Assembly (NCBI GenBank): GCA_023269365.1
Contig: JAHFTN010000078.1
Coordinates: 1 to 7,828 of the forward strand
Source of the DNA: Chlamydiota bacterium
GTDB taxonomy: Bacteria; Chlamydiota; Chlamydiia; Chlamydiales; Rhabdochlamydiaceae
Reading direction: 5' to 3'
Length of the DNA: 7,828 nt
Positions 1 through 6,507 of the stretch are shown piece by piece. The notes below the pieces were generated by a model. It did not search any database and had not been told where the DNA came from. It was given only the letters and a program-made list of their open reading frames with translations. The position numbers and the translations under genes are program-made. The number at the start of each line of letters is the position of its first letter. The stretch's first letter is position 1.

Positions 1-1
1 G

Positions 2-1096
2 GAAAAGAAGGGGGAGGCTTTAGATGAGTGGGTAGTAGCGCCCGCCGATGCAGTGGTGGCAGTCTCTCCACAGGTCCGTAGGGCTAATTACGAGACCCAT
101 CCCCCGTATCGCCTTGAATTTGGAGGAACTCATATGGGGATCCAAACGGGAGAGGTGCTCTCTTTTCGCACCCTGCTCTATGGGCTCATGCTCTCCTCTG
201 CTAATGATGCTGCCAACGTGATTGCGCAGCATGTATCGGGGAACATTTCCCAGTTTATGAAAGAGCTCAACCAATTTGTGCGTAAGAAGGGGTGCAAAAA
301 TACCTACCTCTATACCCCGCATGGGCTCCCCCATCCCGATCACAAGACGACCGCTTACGATATGGCCCTGTTAGCCCGAGAGTTTTTGAAGAACGATTTT
401 CTAAGAGAGGTGGCTTGTACAGGGCAGTATGTGAGGCCTCAGACGAATAAACATCCACAGTCCGTTCTTTCCCAGTACAATGCACTTGTAAAACCGGGAA
501 AATTTTACTATCCCAAAGCATTAGGGATTAAGACGGGGTATACGGTAGATGCGGGGTATTGCCTTGTAACGGCAGCAGTTGATGGATCGCGGCGACTGAT
601 CGTCGTGCTACTGGGGTGTGAAAAGCTGGAGCAGCGGTATCAAGACGCCATTGCCCTATTTGAAAAGGCGTTTAATGAGAAAAAAATGGTAAGACCCCTT
701 TTTTCTAAGGGGTTTGATCTTTTTAGCTGTCAGGTAGAAGGGGGAAAGAGCCCATTACAAGCCTATCTCGATCAAGATCTCGTTTTGGAATATTACCCTT
801 CTGAGGAGCCCCTGTTCAAAACAGCTGTTGCTTGGGAGAAGCTTTCCTTTCCCATCAGCCCCCATCAACAGGTCGCTACCTTGCAAGTTCTCTCTTCAGA
901 AGGGATCCTTTTTGCAAAGGCGCCTCTCTATGCGCTTAAAGGGGTGGAGGCGACATGGAACCACCAGGTATTTTTAGCTTGGCAGAAGGTTAAAAAAGGG
1001 ATGTGGGACCATGTGGCCCTTGTCATGGCGACCCTGGGCATCGTAATCCTAGCGGGGTCTTGCTACGTTTCATTGCGATCGCGCAAAAAGAAATGA
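2..1096 (+). CDS. dacF: D-alanyl-D-alanine carboxypeptidase (PBP5/DacF family), 5' end outside the window
   Basis: Low-molecular-weight penicillin-binding protein that removes the terminal D-Ala from peptidoglycan stem peptides on the outer face of the inner membrane. The reading frame is open from base 2, so the gene starts upstream; GTG at 53 is internal. Counting from that GTG, the SxN motif is S49-A50-N51 in LSSANDAANVIAQ and the KTG motif is K160-T161-G162 in LGIKTGYTVDAGYC. The conserved GLPHPDHKTTAYDMALLAR segment lies between them. The catalytic SxxK box must lie just outside the window. A C-terminal region (about 215-315) follows the peptidase domain, then one hydrophobic segment (about 318-338) and a basic tail RSRKKK, consistent with a C-terminal membrane anchor. 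Chlamydiae make little peptidoglycan but keep this enzyme for division. Its last 34 bp overlap the convergent rsmA. The family call is secure; dacF versus dacC is by analogy with chlamydial naming. Confidence 0.88.
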   Translation, partial: EKKGEALDEWVVAPADAVVAVSPQVRRANYETHPPYRLEFGGTHMGIQTGEVLSFRTLLYGLMLSSANDAANVIAQHVSGNISQFMKELNQFVRKKGCKNTYLYTPHGLPHPDHKTTAYDMALLAREFLKNDFLREVACTGQYVRPQTNKHPQSVLSQYNALVKPGKFYYPKALGIKTGYTVDAGYCLVTAAVDGSRRLIVVLLGCEKLEQRYQDAIALFEKAFNEKKMVRPLFSKGFDLFSCQVEGGKSPLQAYLDQDLVLEYYPSEEPLFKTAVAWEKLSFPISPHQQVATLQVLSSEGILFAKAPLYALKGVEATWNHQVFLAWQKVKKGMWDHVALVMATLGIVILAGSCYVSLRSRKKK

Positions 1097-1905
1097 TATA
1101 ACAAGATAAACTCTTTCAAGGAGAGCTCTTCGGGGCGTATCGTGAGGGGTCTATGGATAGAGGTGAGGGCTTGTTCTATCGCCTCCTTACTATAAAGACT
1201 TTGGAGTGTAGAGCGGAGCATTTTTCTTCGCTGCCCAAAGGCGGTGCGCGTGAGACGAAAAAAGTCTTCCATCTCCGTTTCTAGGGCGGGAAGATGGAGT
1301 TTGCAATGCATAACAGAAGAAATGACGCTGGGGCGAGGGGAGAAGCAGTTGGGACTGACAGAAAAGTGGCTCACGACGTCTGCGTAAAATGCTACAAACA
1401 CAGAAAAACTACTGTAGTGGGGGCTCCCGGGATGTGCCAGCATCCGTTCTGCGAATTCTTTTTGGACCATGAGGGTCAAAGACTCGATAAGGCCATAGAG
1501 GGGGAGGAGCTGCACGAGGATGGGGGTGGTGATGTGGTAGGGCAAATTTGCCACCACCTTTCCCTTTTGTCCACACAACCGTTTTTTTAAGGGGAAGGTG
1601 AGAATATCTTGGCAGATCACTTCAAGGCGCATATCGGGAGTTTGCAGCCTCTCTAGCTCTTTTGCAAACAAGGGATCCATCTCGATAGCTAGCACCTTGG
1701 CGCCTCTTTCTAATAAGGCTTGCGTGAGAGCTCCGGGACCGGGGCCAATCTCCACGACAAAATCTCCCTTTTCGATTGAAGCTGCATTCAAAATTTTCTG
1801 AATGATATTTCCATCGATCAAAAAGTTTTGCGACAACCCCTTCTTTGCATAAAGCCCTTTTTCTTTTAAAAAAGTGTGAAGCTCAGAGGGTCTATACATG
1901 CGCAT
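1063..1905 (-). CDS. rsmA: 16S rRNA (adenine1518-N6/adenine1519-N6)-dimethyltransferase RsmA (KsgA)
   Basis: Dimethylates the two adjacent adenines in the helix 45 loop of 16S rRNA with S-adenosylmethionine, a late check on 30S assembly. The protein is 280 aa, a normal family length. From the ATG at 1905 it shows KKGLSQNFLID near residues 21-31, SAM motif I VEIGPGPGALTQALL at about 51-65, the acidic residue of motif II in AIEMDP, the catalytic motif NLPYH (120-124), and FSPRPSV plus RTAFGQRRKMLRSTL in the C-terminal part. These blocks closely resemble chlamydial KsgA. The ATG shares its A with the stop of the upstream surA-like gene (TGATG), which implies translational coupling; no strong Shine-Dalgarno is visible. 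GTG at 1908 and ATG at 1899 are alternative starts. The 3' end overlaps the convergent carboxypeptidase gene by 34 bp. Confidence 0.96.
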   Translation of the reverse strand: MRMYRPSELHTFLKEKGLYAKKGLSQNFLIDGNIIQKILNAASIEKGDFVVEIGPGPGALTQALLERGAKVLAIEMDPLFAKELERLQTPDMRLEVICQDILTFPLKKRLCGQKGKVVANLPYHITTPILVQLLPLYGLIESLTLMVQKEFAERMLAHPGSPHYSSFSVFVAFYADVVSHFSVSPNCFSPRPSVISSVMHCKLHLPALETEMEDFFRLTRTAFGQRRKMLRSTLQSLYSKEAIEQALTSIHRPLTIRPEELSLKEFILLYHFFLRDRNET

Positions 1906-2945
1906 CACCGAAGGGCAAAAGGTTGGAAATCTGCGGGAAGAGTTTCTGTCATGTGCTTTTCATCATAACCAAGGCGCTCTCGCAATTTAAGAAGATAGTG
2001 TGTATTTTCTTTGTTGGCAGCTTGCTGCAATAGCTCATCTTTGAGCTGATCTGCCATTTTTTCAAAGGGGGGAACGGATTTTTGCCTGTGGTCTTTTAGA
2101 TAAAAAATCCGGTACACCGTCGAGTTGTCAGATTTACTTAACTGAGCAATCGGAGTGCTATAAGCCCCTTTTTTTAGCGTTTGCAAAACTTCTCTATGAG
2201 AAGAAGAGATCCCTCTATCATCAGATTCGATATCGGGAGATAAGGAGACGCTCGCCGTATCGCTCATCGATTGGATCTTTTCTAGTACAGTTTGTAGAGG
2301 AGTTTTGGATTCGAGGAGCTCGAGAGCTTTTGTGGCAAGCGCTCCGCTAGAGGTTTGATCGGGGCTGCGAATGGAGAGGACCTGATAGTGCCATTCTTGC
2401 ATCTCGGGGTGTTTTTCCACGTAGTGTTTATAGGCGGTCTTTACATCTTGGGAGTTAACTCGAGAAAGAGCTTTGGCATGGACTCGAAACCAGATCATCT
2501 TTTGCACAAGCAGCTCGTCGTGAATTAGCGTTTTCGCTTCATCATAGAGAATTCCTAACTTATCTAATGCAGGCATCACATTGGGTCCAAAGCGGGATAG
2601 AATCTCTTCTCTTACCTCAGAATCGGAGACTTTGACTTCAAGAACTTCAGCATCTGCGATCATGAGTTCTGTATCGATCATCTGCGTTAAGTACTCTTTC
2701 CAATGAGTAGAAAAAAACTGGTATCGAGCTACAGTAGCATTGGCGAGATCGGGGTAATGCTTTTGTAAAAAAAGATCCATCTTTTTCACGATGTCGATAA
2801 CGGATAGGGTCTTTCCATTGACCCTTGCTAAGATCCGGTTATAGATGACGAGCTCTTCTGTCGGTTCTTGCTGAATAAGTGGGGTGTCGGCCTTTAATTG
2901 ATCTAGAGTCCCTAACAGAAGTGCAAGCAATACGCATACTTTCAT
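1905..2945 (-). CDS. SurA-like periplasmic chaperone / parvulin-type peptidyl-prolyl isomerase family protein
   Basis: Exported folding factor expected to escort outer-membrane proteins across the periplasm. The 346-aa protein opens with a short basic-hydrophobic leader (MKVCVLLALLLGTLDQLKA) that looks like a Sec signal peptide, probably cut near residue 19. Residues about 35-160 fit the SurA N-terminal chaperone domain, starting at ILARVNGKTLSVIDIVKKMDLF. Residues about 180-285 match a parvulin domain in outline, with the block REVLQTLKKGAYSTPIAQL and a closing YRIFYLKDH strand, followed by a C-terminal helix (about 292-325). The usual glycine-rich parvulin signature (GGDLGW type) is reduced to DDRGISS, so isomerase activity is doubtful. 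It lies 27 bp after rsmB and is coupled to rsmA; surA and ksgA also share an operon in E. coli. The start is supported by GAAGG six bases upstream. I leave the symbol empty because orthology to surA is inferred. Confidence 0.8.
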   Translation of the reverse strand: MKVCVLLALLLGTLDQLKADTPLIQQEPTEELVIYNRILARVNGKTLSVIDIVKKMDLFLQKHYPDLANATVARYQFFSTHWKEYLTQMIDTELMIADAEVLEVKVSDSEVREEILSRFGPNVMPALDKLGILYDEAKTLIHDELLVQKMIWFRVHAKALSRVNSQDVKTAYKHYVEKHPEMQEWHYQVLSIRSPDQTSSGALATKALELLESKTPLQTVLEKIQSMSDTASVSLSPDIESDDRGISSSHREVLQTLKKGAYSTPIAQLSKSDNSTVYRIFYLKDHRQKSVPPFEKMADQLKDELLQQAANKENTHYLLKLRERLGYDEKHMTETLPADFQPFALR

Positions 2946-2951
2946 AAAAAA

Positions 2952-2956
2952 CCTTC
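2952..2956 (-). promoter_or_regulatory. Ribosome binding site of the surA-like gene
   Basis: On the minus strand GAAGG lies six thymines upstream of the ATG at 2945, a good Shine-Dalgarno match and spacing. It fixes the start of the surA-like gene and shows that it is translated independently of rsmB. Confidence 0.7.
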
Positions 2957-2972
2957 AGGTAAAAAAATGAGA

Positions 2973-4154
2973 TTAAAGTTTATTTTTTTTAAAAACAATG
3001 CCGAAGAAGCCATCCATCTCCCCTCGTTTGGGAAAGGAGGAAAAAGCCTCTCCCACCTGGGTGAGAGGAAAGTGGGTTAAAAAATAGGTGGATTGGGCTT
3101 CATTTTCTTGGGGAAGCACGCTGCAGGTGGCATAGACGATATGTCCGCCCGGTTTTACGTAAGCAAGAGCCTCTTGAAATAAGGTCTTTTGCGTCTCGAT
3201 CAGTCTTGTGAGAGTTTCTTTTTCAAATTTCCATTTCATATCGGGATTGCGCCGCAGTGTTCCCGTCCCAGTGCAGGGGGCATCGACAAGCACCCAATCC
3301 ATCTTCCCTTTAAGTCGCAACTTATTGGGAGAATCATAGGGGAGGAGTTGCACATTTTGTATTCCGGCGCGCTTTAAGCGTTTTTTTGCCTCTTGCAAAG
3401 ATCTAGTGCGGATGTCGTGCAAGAAAAGCTCTCCTTTGCGGGGGAGTTTTGGTGCTACCGCAAGAGATTTGCCCCCCGATCCTGCGCAGTAATCTAAAAA
3501 ACGCTCTCCTGGCTTGATATCGACAAGTCCTGCGATCAGCTGGCTTGCTTCGTCTTGCACTTCAAATTCCCCTGCTTTAAACTCTTCTGTGGCAAAAAAG
3601 TTAATTTTCTCCTCGAAGCGGATCGCTGTGTGTGAGTGGGAGCAAGGGGAGATGAGGTAGCTCCTTTTCCACTTGTTGAGAAGAGTTTCTCTTGTTGTTT
3701 TTAAAAGGTTGACGCGCACCGTCGTAGGAGCACTTTCATTGGAGCTAAGACAAAATTCTTCTGCTTTACTCTCTCCTAAAGAGGTGGTGAGCAGGGTATA
3801 AAAATCTTGAGGAAAACTGACGCGAATGTGAGGGGGCAGCAAGGGGTTTTGCTTACTTTTTTCAAAAAGAGGGCTGGCATAGGCTTGCAGCCGCGCTTCC
3901 CAACTCAGAGGTTCTTTTATAAGATGATCTAAGAGCCCACGCCAACGGACCATCCCATAGACTTTATCGCAGATCTCTTTTCGATCTTTCGATCCGACTG
4001 CTGTGTGAACGCGGAAATAGTAGCGAAGAAAAATATCCAAAGGGAGTGTCTCCCCATCAAATAGATGGAGGATGCTTAACAAGTGGTGATCTCTAAAAGA
4101 AACTCTTTTATTCATGAAGGATGTTGTGTAAAATTGCGATTCAGTATAATTCAT
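2973..4154 (-). CDS. rsmB: 16S rRNA (cytosine967-C5)-methyltransferase RsmB (Sun/Fmu)
   Basis: Methylates C967 of 16S rRNA at carbon 5 with S-adenosylmethionine. The 393-aa protein has an N-terminal helical NusB-like region (about 20-100), then the Rossmann methyltransferase domain. Visible motifs are VRVNLLKTTRE (147-156), the conserved QDEASQLIAGLV (200-211), SAM motif I DYCAGSGGKS (221-230), motif IV DAPCTGTGTLRRNPD (C294, the base-releasing cysteine) and motif VI YATCSVLPQENE (C344, the nucleophile). The protein ends with DGFFGIVFKK. Both catalytic cysteines are present, so it should be active. It heads the minus-strand operon rsmB-surA-rsmA. The start is uncertain: ATG at 4154 gives 393 aa and ATG at 4115 gives 380 aa, and neither has a clear Shine-Dalgarno. 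From ATG 4154 only 13 bp separate the start codon from the inverted-repeat element, so promoter and leader must lie in or across it. Confidence 0.93.
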   Translation of the reverse strand: MNYTESQFYTTSFMNKRVSFRDHHLLSILHLFDGETLPLDIFLRYYFRVHTAVGSKDRKEICDKVYGMVRWRGLLDHLIKEPLSWEARLQAYASPLFEKSKQNPLLPPHIRVSFPQDFYTLLTTSLGESKAEEFCLSSNESAPTTVRVNLLKTTRETLLNKWKRSYLISPCSHSHTAIRFEEKINFFATEEFKAGEFEVQDEASQLIAGLVDIKPGERFLDYCAGSGGKSLAVAPKLPRKGELFLHDIRTRSLQEAKKRLKRAGIQNVQLLPYDSPNKLRLKGKMDWVLVDAPCTGTGTLRRNPDMKWKFEKETLTRLIETQKTLFQEALAYVKPGGHIVYATCSVLPQENEAQSTYFLTHFPLTQVGEAFSSFPKRGEMDGFFGIVFKKNKL

Positions 4155-4167
4155 TGTTTAATTAACT

Positions 4168-4338
4168 TATACACAAACGAGCTTAAAAATTGTTTTTTGC
4201 CAAGGAAGCGCCCTGAATTTGAGCCAGGCGCAGCCGGCCTCGAAGCAGTCCAACTTGAATAAATTGGACGATACAGGGGGCTCAAATTTAGTGGCTGATG
4301 GCGCTGGCAAAAATAATTTTTGAGCTCGTTTATGTATA
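4168..4338 (+). repeat. Inverted-repeat element, copy 1 (171 bp), between divergent rsmB and doxX
   Basis: Left arm 4168-4202 pairs with right arm 4305-4338 over about 34 positions, with one C-A mismatch, two G-T pairs and one bulged T. The core 4201-4305 is about 82% identical (two 1-base gaps) to that of the second copy at 6508-6685. Within the core, AGCGCC (4207-4212) can pair with GGCGCT (4300-4305). Both copies have the same orientation. I see no transposase, no obvious direct target duplication and no coding capacity. The element fills most of the 203-bp gap and lies 13 bp from the rsmB start and 19 bp from the doxX start. The family is unknown to me; it could be a miniature inverted-repeat element or a structured RNA gene. 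Confidence 0.9.
4213..4297 (+). other. Predicted pseudoknotted RNA core of element copy 1
   Basis: By hand folding, the 13-bp stem 4213-4225 / 4279-4291 is fully paired, with one G-U pair. A hairpin 4248-4256 / 4261-4269 has a GAAT loop and one C-A mismatch. CAGCCG (4231-4236), inside the loop of the long stem, can pair with TGGCTG (4292-4297), which follows the stem's 3' strand without a gap: an H-type pseudoknot. The same three pairings exist in copy 2. G-U pairs occur when read as + strand RNA, suggesting that strand is the functional one. This is inference from two sequences only. Confidence 0.5.
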
Positions 4339-4348
4339 CACTGAAATC

Positions 4349-4353
4349 AGGAG
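4349..4353 (+). promoter_or_regulatory. Ribosome binding site of doxX
   Basis: AGGAG lies four bases upstream of ATG 4358. It favours this start over the in-frame ATG at 4298, which lies inside the inverted-repeat element and would add 20 residues not typical of the family. Confidence 0.7.
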
Positions 4354-4357
4354 TCCT

Positions 4358-4819
4358 ATGAAATCATTTATAGCTTTTCTCGGCAGAGCGCTGATTAGTC
4401 TTATTTTTATTTTAGCTGCCATCCATAAATTTATGAGCTGGCAAGGGACTGAGCAGTATCTCAATCAGGCATTGACAGGCTGGGTTACGATGAGTGTAGC
4501 GAGCCCCTCTTTGCAACATTTTTTTGAATGGGCACTTGCCCATACCTTCTCCCTCCTATTGCTGGCGGTTTTTGTGGAACTCGTAGGGGGTTTATTGTTA
4601 TTTACGGGGTTAGGGGTGCGATTGGGGGCCTTCTTGCTTCTCGTCTTCACCCTTGCTATCACTTATACATTTCATCATTTCTGGAATATGCAAGAGCCTG
4701 GACGAGAAATGGAGATGATGAATTTTATGAAGAACTTGAGTATCATGGGAGGCCTCTTATTTATTTTAGCTAGAGGCAAAAGTGATACGTGCTCTAAAAA
4801 GGATGAGCCCAAAGCTTAG
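4358..4819 (+). CDS. DoxX family small integral membrane protein
   Basis: A 153-aa protein of the DoxX/DoxD superfamily, four-helix inner-membrane proteins of mostly undefined role that are often linked to redox or thiol stress. Hydrophobic segments are visible at about 5-25, 62-83, 86-105 and 125-139. Family-like features are FLGRALISLIFILAAIHKF at the first helix, VELVGGLLLFTGLGVRLGA across helices two and three, and MNFMKNLSIMGGLLFILARG at the fourth. The tail is hydrophilic (KSDTCSKKDEPKA). The start is set by AGGAG at 4349-4353. The 3' end overlaps lnt by 38 bp, so the two genes are probably co-transcribed and coupled, although no functional link between DoxX and Lnt is established. The gene is divergent from rsmB and its upstream region is the inverted-repeat element. 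The family is clear; the function is not. Confidence 0.87.
   Translation: MKSFIAFLGRALISLIFILAAIHKFMSWQGTEQYLNQALTGWVTMSVASPSLQHFFEWALAHTFSLLLLAVFVELVGGLLLFTGLGVRLGAFLLLVFTLAITYTFHHFWNMQEPGREMEMMNFMKNLSIMGGLLFILARGKSDTCSKKDEPKA
4772..4776 (+). promoter_or_regulatory. Ribosome binding site of lnt
   Basis: AGAGG lies five bases before GTG 4782. The alternative ATG at 4803 has its purine run directly abutting the start codon, which is too close, so GTG 4782 is preferred. Confidence 0.6.
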
Positions 4820-6443
4820 CAGCTGGGGCTTAATCTTCCTCAGCTTAAGCGTTGTAGCCCTAGGGCAGCCGGCGCGCTTCTGTGCGCTTGGAGCTCTCAG
4901 CGCAGTGATGGGGTTTAGCCTCTTTTTTTATGCCCTATCTCTACTTCCCTCTATTTCTCTCAAAAAAAAATTCCTCTTTTCTGCTCTGTGGTTTGCAGGA
5001 GTGCAAGCGACCCAACTCTCTTGGATGCTCACCCTAGAGTTCCAGGGATATTACATCCTTGTGGTGTATGCTTTTCTTCTCTTGTGTCTAGGAGCGCAAT
5101 TTGGCCTTTTAGCCATCCAGGTGCCTCTTTGGGGAAAGCTTTCTTGGAAACAGATCTTCTATTTTGCTAGCTTTTGGACGTTGATGGAATGGATTCGCCT
5201 TTTTTTCTTTTGCGGGTTTTCTTGGAACCCGGTGGGGCTTGCCCTTTCTTGCTCCGATTTTTCTTTGCAATTAGCAAGTGTTGCAGGGGTGTTTGGACTC
5301 TCTTTTTGGGTGATGCTGACAAATGGGATTTTTTTGAATCTTCTGCGCGGCTTTAAAATGGGTTTTGCTGGGATTCTATGCGCTCTGATCCCGTATGCAT
5401 TTGGGGCAGCGCATCTCTATTTCCACTCTTTGCAAAATCCGCAAAAGACGTTGCATATAGCCCTTGTGCAAACGGCGCTTCTCCCTTCTCAAAAAGCGCC
5501 TCATAGGGGTAAGTCTTGCGACTTTATCCCTCCGATGGAACAGTGGCGGCAGATCGCTTCTCTATTGAAACAGGCGCAAACTACAAAGTGGGATAGGATC
5601 GTGCTGCCAGAGGCGGCTGTTTTTTTTCAAGCCGACGAAACTTTTTATCCTCTGCGAGAGGTTCAAGAGATCCTTGCCTCTTTTTTTGGGGCCTCTGTTA
5701 CTCATAAGTTTCCTCCGTTAACCTCTCCGTATGCACAACTTTCTTCTTCTGGTATGCGCGTTTCCAACCTATTTTGGAGCCAGACTCTCAGTAATGTATT
5801 GCAAGCCGAGATGGTTGTCGGCTTTGATTACAAAGACAAGGAGGGAAATAAAAATTTTAATTCCGCCTTTTATCTCAAGCCTAACTCCTCTGTTATTAAG
5901 CGTTATGACAAACAAATTTTACTTCCCCTAGCAGAATCCCTCCCCTTCTCTTTCTTAAAACTTTTAACAAAACATTATGGGATTACAGATTTTTTTACTG
6001 AAGGAGGCGCTTCCAAGGTATGGGAGGGGTTAAGTCCTTCTATCTGTTACGAGGAGACTTTTCCAGCTCTGATGCGACAAGCGAGGCTTGCGGGGGCGAA
6101 GCTATTTGTGAATCTCACTAATGATAATTATTATCCCCATTCTCTGTTACATAAGCAGCACTTATTTCACGCGCGTTTGAGGGCGATAGAAAACGGGATC
6201 CCCCTCATCCGCTCTTGTAATGCAGGGGTCAGTGCGGTGATAGATAGCTTGGGGCGCATTGTAGCTCAAGCCCCTGCATCGACGACCCCCACAGTGATAG
6301 CGCATAAATTAAATACTTATGTATACCCCACCCTCTTTTCTTTATATGGGGATAAAGCCTTAATGGGGTTTTCTTTAGCATTATGTTTAATTTTTTGGGT
6401 GGTATCTTTTTTTAAATTAAGAACCCAAACAGTTTCCACATAA
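4782..6443 (+). CDS. lnt: Apolipoprotein N-acyltransferase
   Basis: Transfers an acyl chain from phospholipid to the N-terminal cysteine of diacylated lipoproteins in the inner membrane, the last step of lipoprotein maturation. The 553-aa protein has an N-terminal bundle of hydrophobic segments (between about 13 and 211), a periplasmic nitrilase-like domain (about 224-505) and a last membrane helix (about 525-543). The catalytic triad of the nitrilase superfamily is visible: Glu277 in VLPEAA, Lys377 in RYDKQILLPLAES, and Cys422 in SICYEETFP. Tyr423-Glu424 and Glu385, conserved in Lnt, are also present. NLTNDNYY (444-451) replaces the more usual NxSNDAWF. The length is slightly above the E. 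coli enzyme (512 aa). GTG 4782 is chosen for its ribosome binding site; ATG 4803 would shorten it by seven residues. It overlaps doxX by 38 bp and precedes lpxC as in other chlamydiae. Confidence 0.95.
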   Translation: MIRALKRMSPKLSSWGLIFLSLSVVALGQPARFCALGALSAVMGFSLFFYALSLLPSISLKKKFLFSALWFAGVQATQLSWMLTLEFQGYYILVVYAFLLLCLGAQFGLLAIQVPLWGKLSWKQIFYFASFWTLMEWIRLFFFCGFSWNPVGLALSCSDFSLQLASVAGVFGLSFWVMLTNGIFLNLLRGFKMGFAGILCALIPYAFGAAHLYFHSLQNPQKTLHIALVQTALLPSQKAPHRGKSCDFIPPMEQWRQIASLLKQAQTTKWDRIVLPEAAVFFQADETFYPLREVQEILASFFGASVTHKFPPLTSPYAQLSSSGMRVSNLFWSQTLSNVLQAEMVVGFDYKDKEGNKNFNSAFYLKPNSSVIKRYDKQILLPLAESLPFSFLKLLTKHYGITDFFTEGGASKVWEGLSPSICYEETFPALMRQARLAGAKLFVNLTNDNYYPHSLLHKQHLFHARLRAIENGIPLIRSCNAGVSAVIDSLGRIVAQAPASTTPTVIAHKLNTYVYPTLFSLYGDKALMGFSLALCLIFWVVSFFKLRTQTVST

Positions 6444-6507
6444 TTTTATTTTCTTGGTCGAAAATTCTTGAATTAAAACTCTGCAATCAGCTAATTTACC
6501 CTCCGGT
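6444..6507 (+). other. Short spacer after lnt with no recognised feature
   Basis: This A/T-rich spacer lies between the lnt stop and element copy 2. I see no terminator hairpin with a T run; AATTC-TT-GAATT (6464-6475) is too small to count. TTGAAT at 6468 has no good -10 partner at normal spacing, so I do not call a promoter. Confidence 0.4.

Noticed and set aside
20..521. Minus-strand open frames at 20-343 and 267-521 opposite dacF
   Set aside because: They lie entirely opposite conserved carboxypeptidase motifs, have no family resemblance and are best explained as shadows.
1294..2033. Plus-strand open frames at 1294-1590, 1598-1801 and 1845-2033 opposite rsmA and surA
   Set aside because: They are antisense to well-conserved motifs, have unlikely composition and no recognisable domain.
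4168..4338. Integron attC site, tmRNA or CRISPR repeat
   Set aside because: There are no attC core triplets or integrase context, no tRNA-like ends or tag frame, and only two distant copies with no spacers.
4298..4357. In-frame N-terminal extension of DoxX from ATG 4298
   Set aside because: It starts inside the element core, lacks a ribosome binding site and adds residues unlike the family. ATG 4358 has AGGAG upstream and begins directly with the first family helix.
4528..5931. Additional open frames inside doxX and lnt (for example 4528-4773, 4988-5170, 5174-5356, 5731-5931)
   Set aside because: They are out-of-frame readings of strongly supported genes with no domains of their own.
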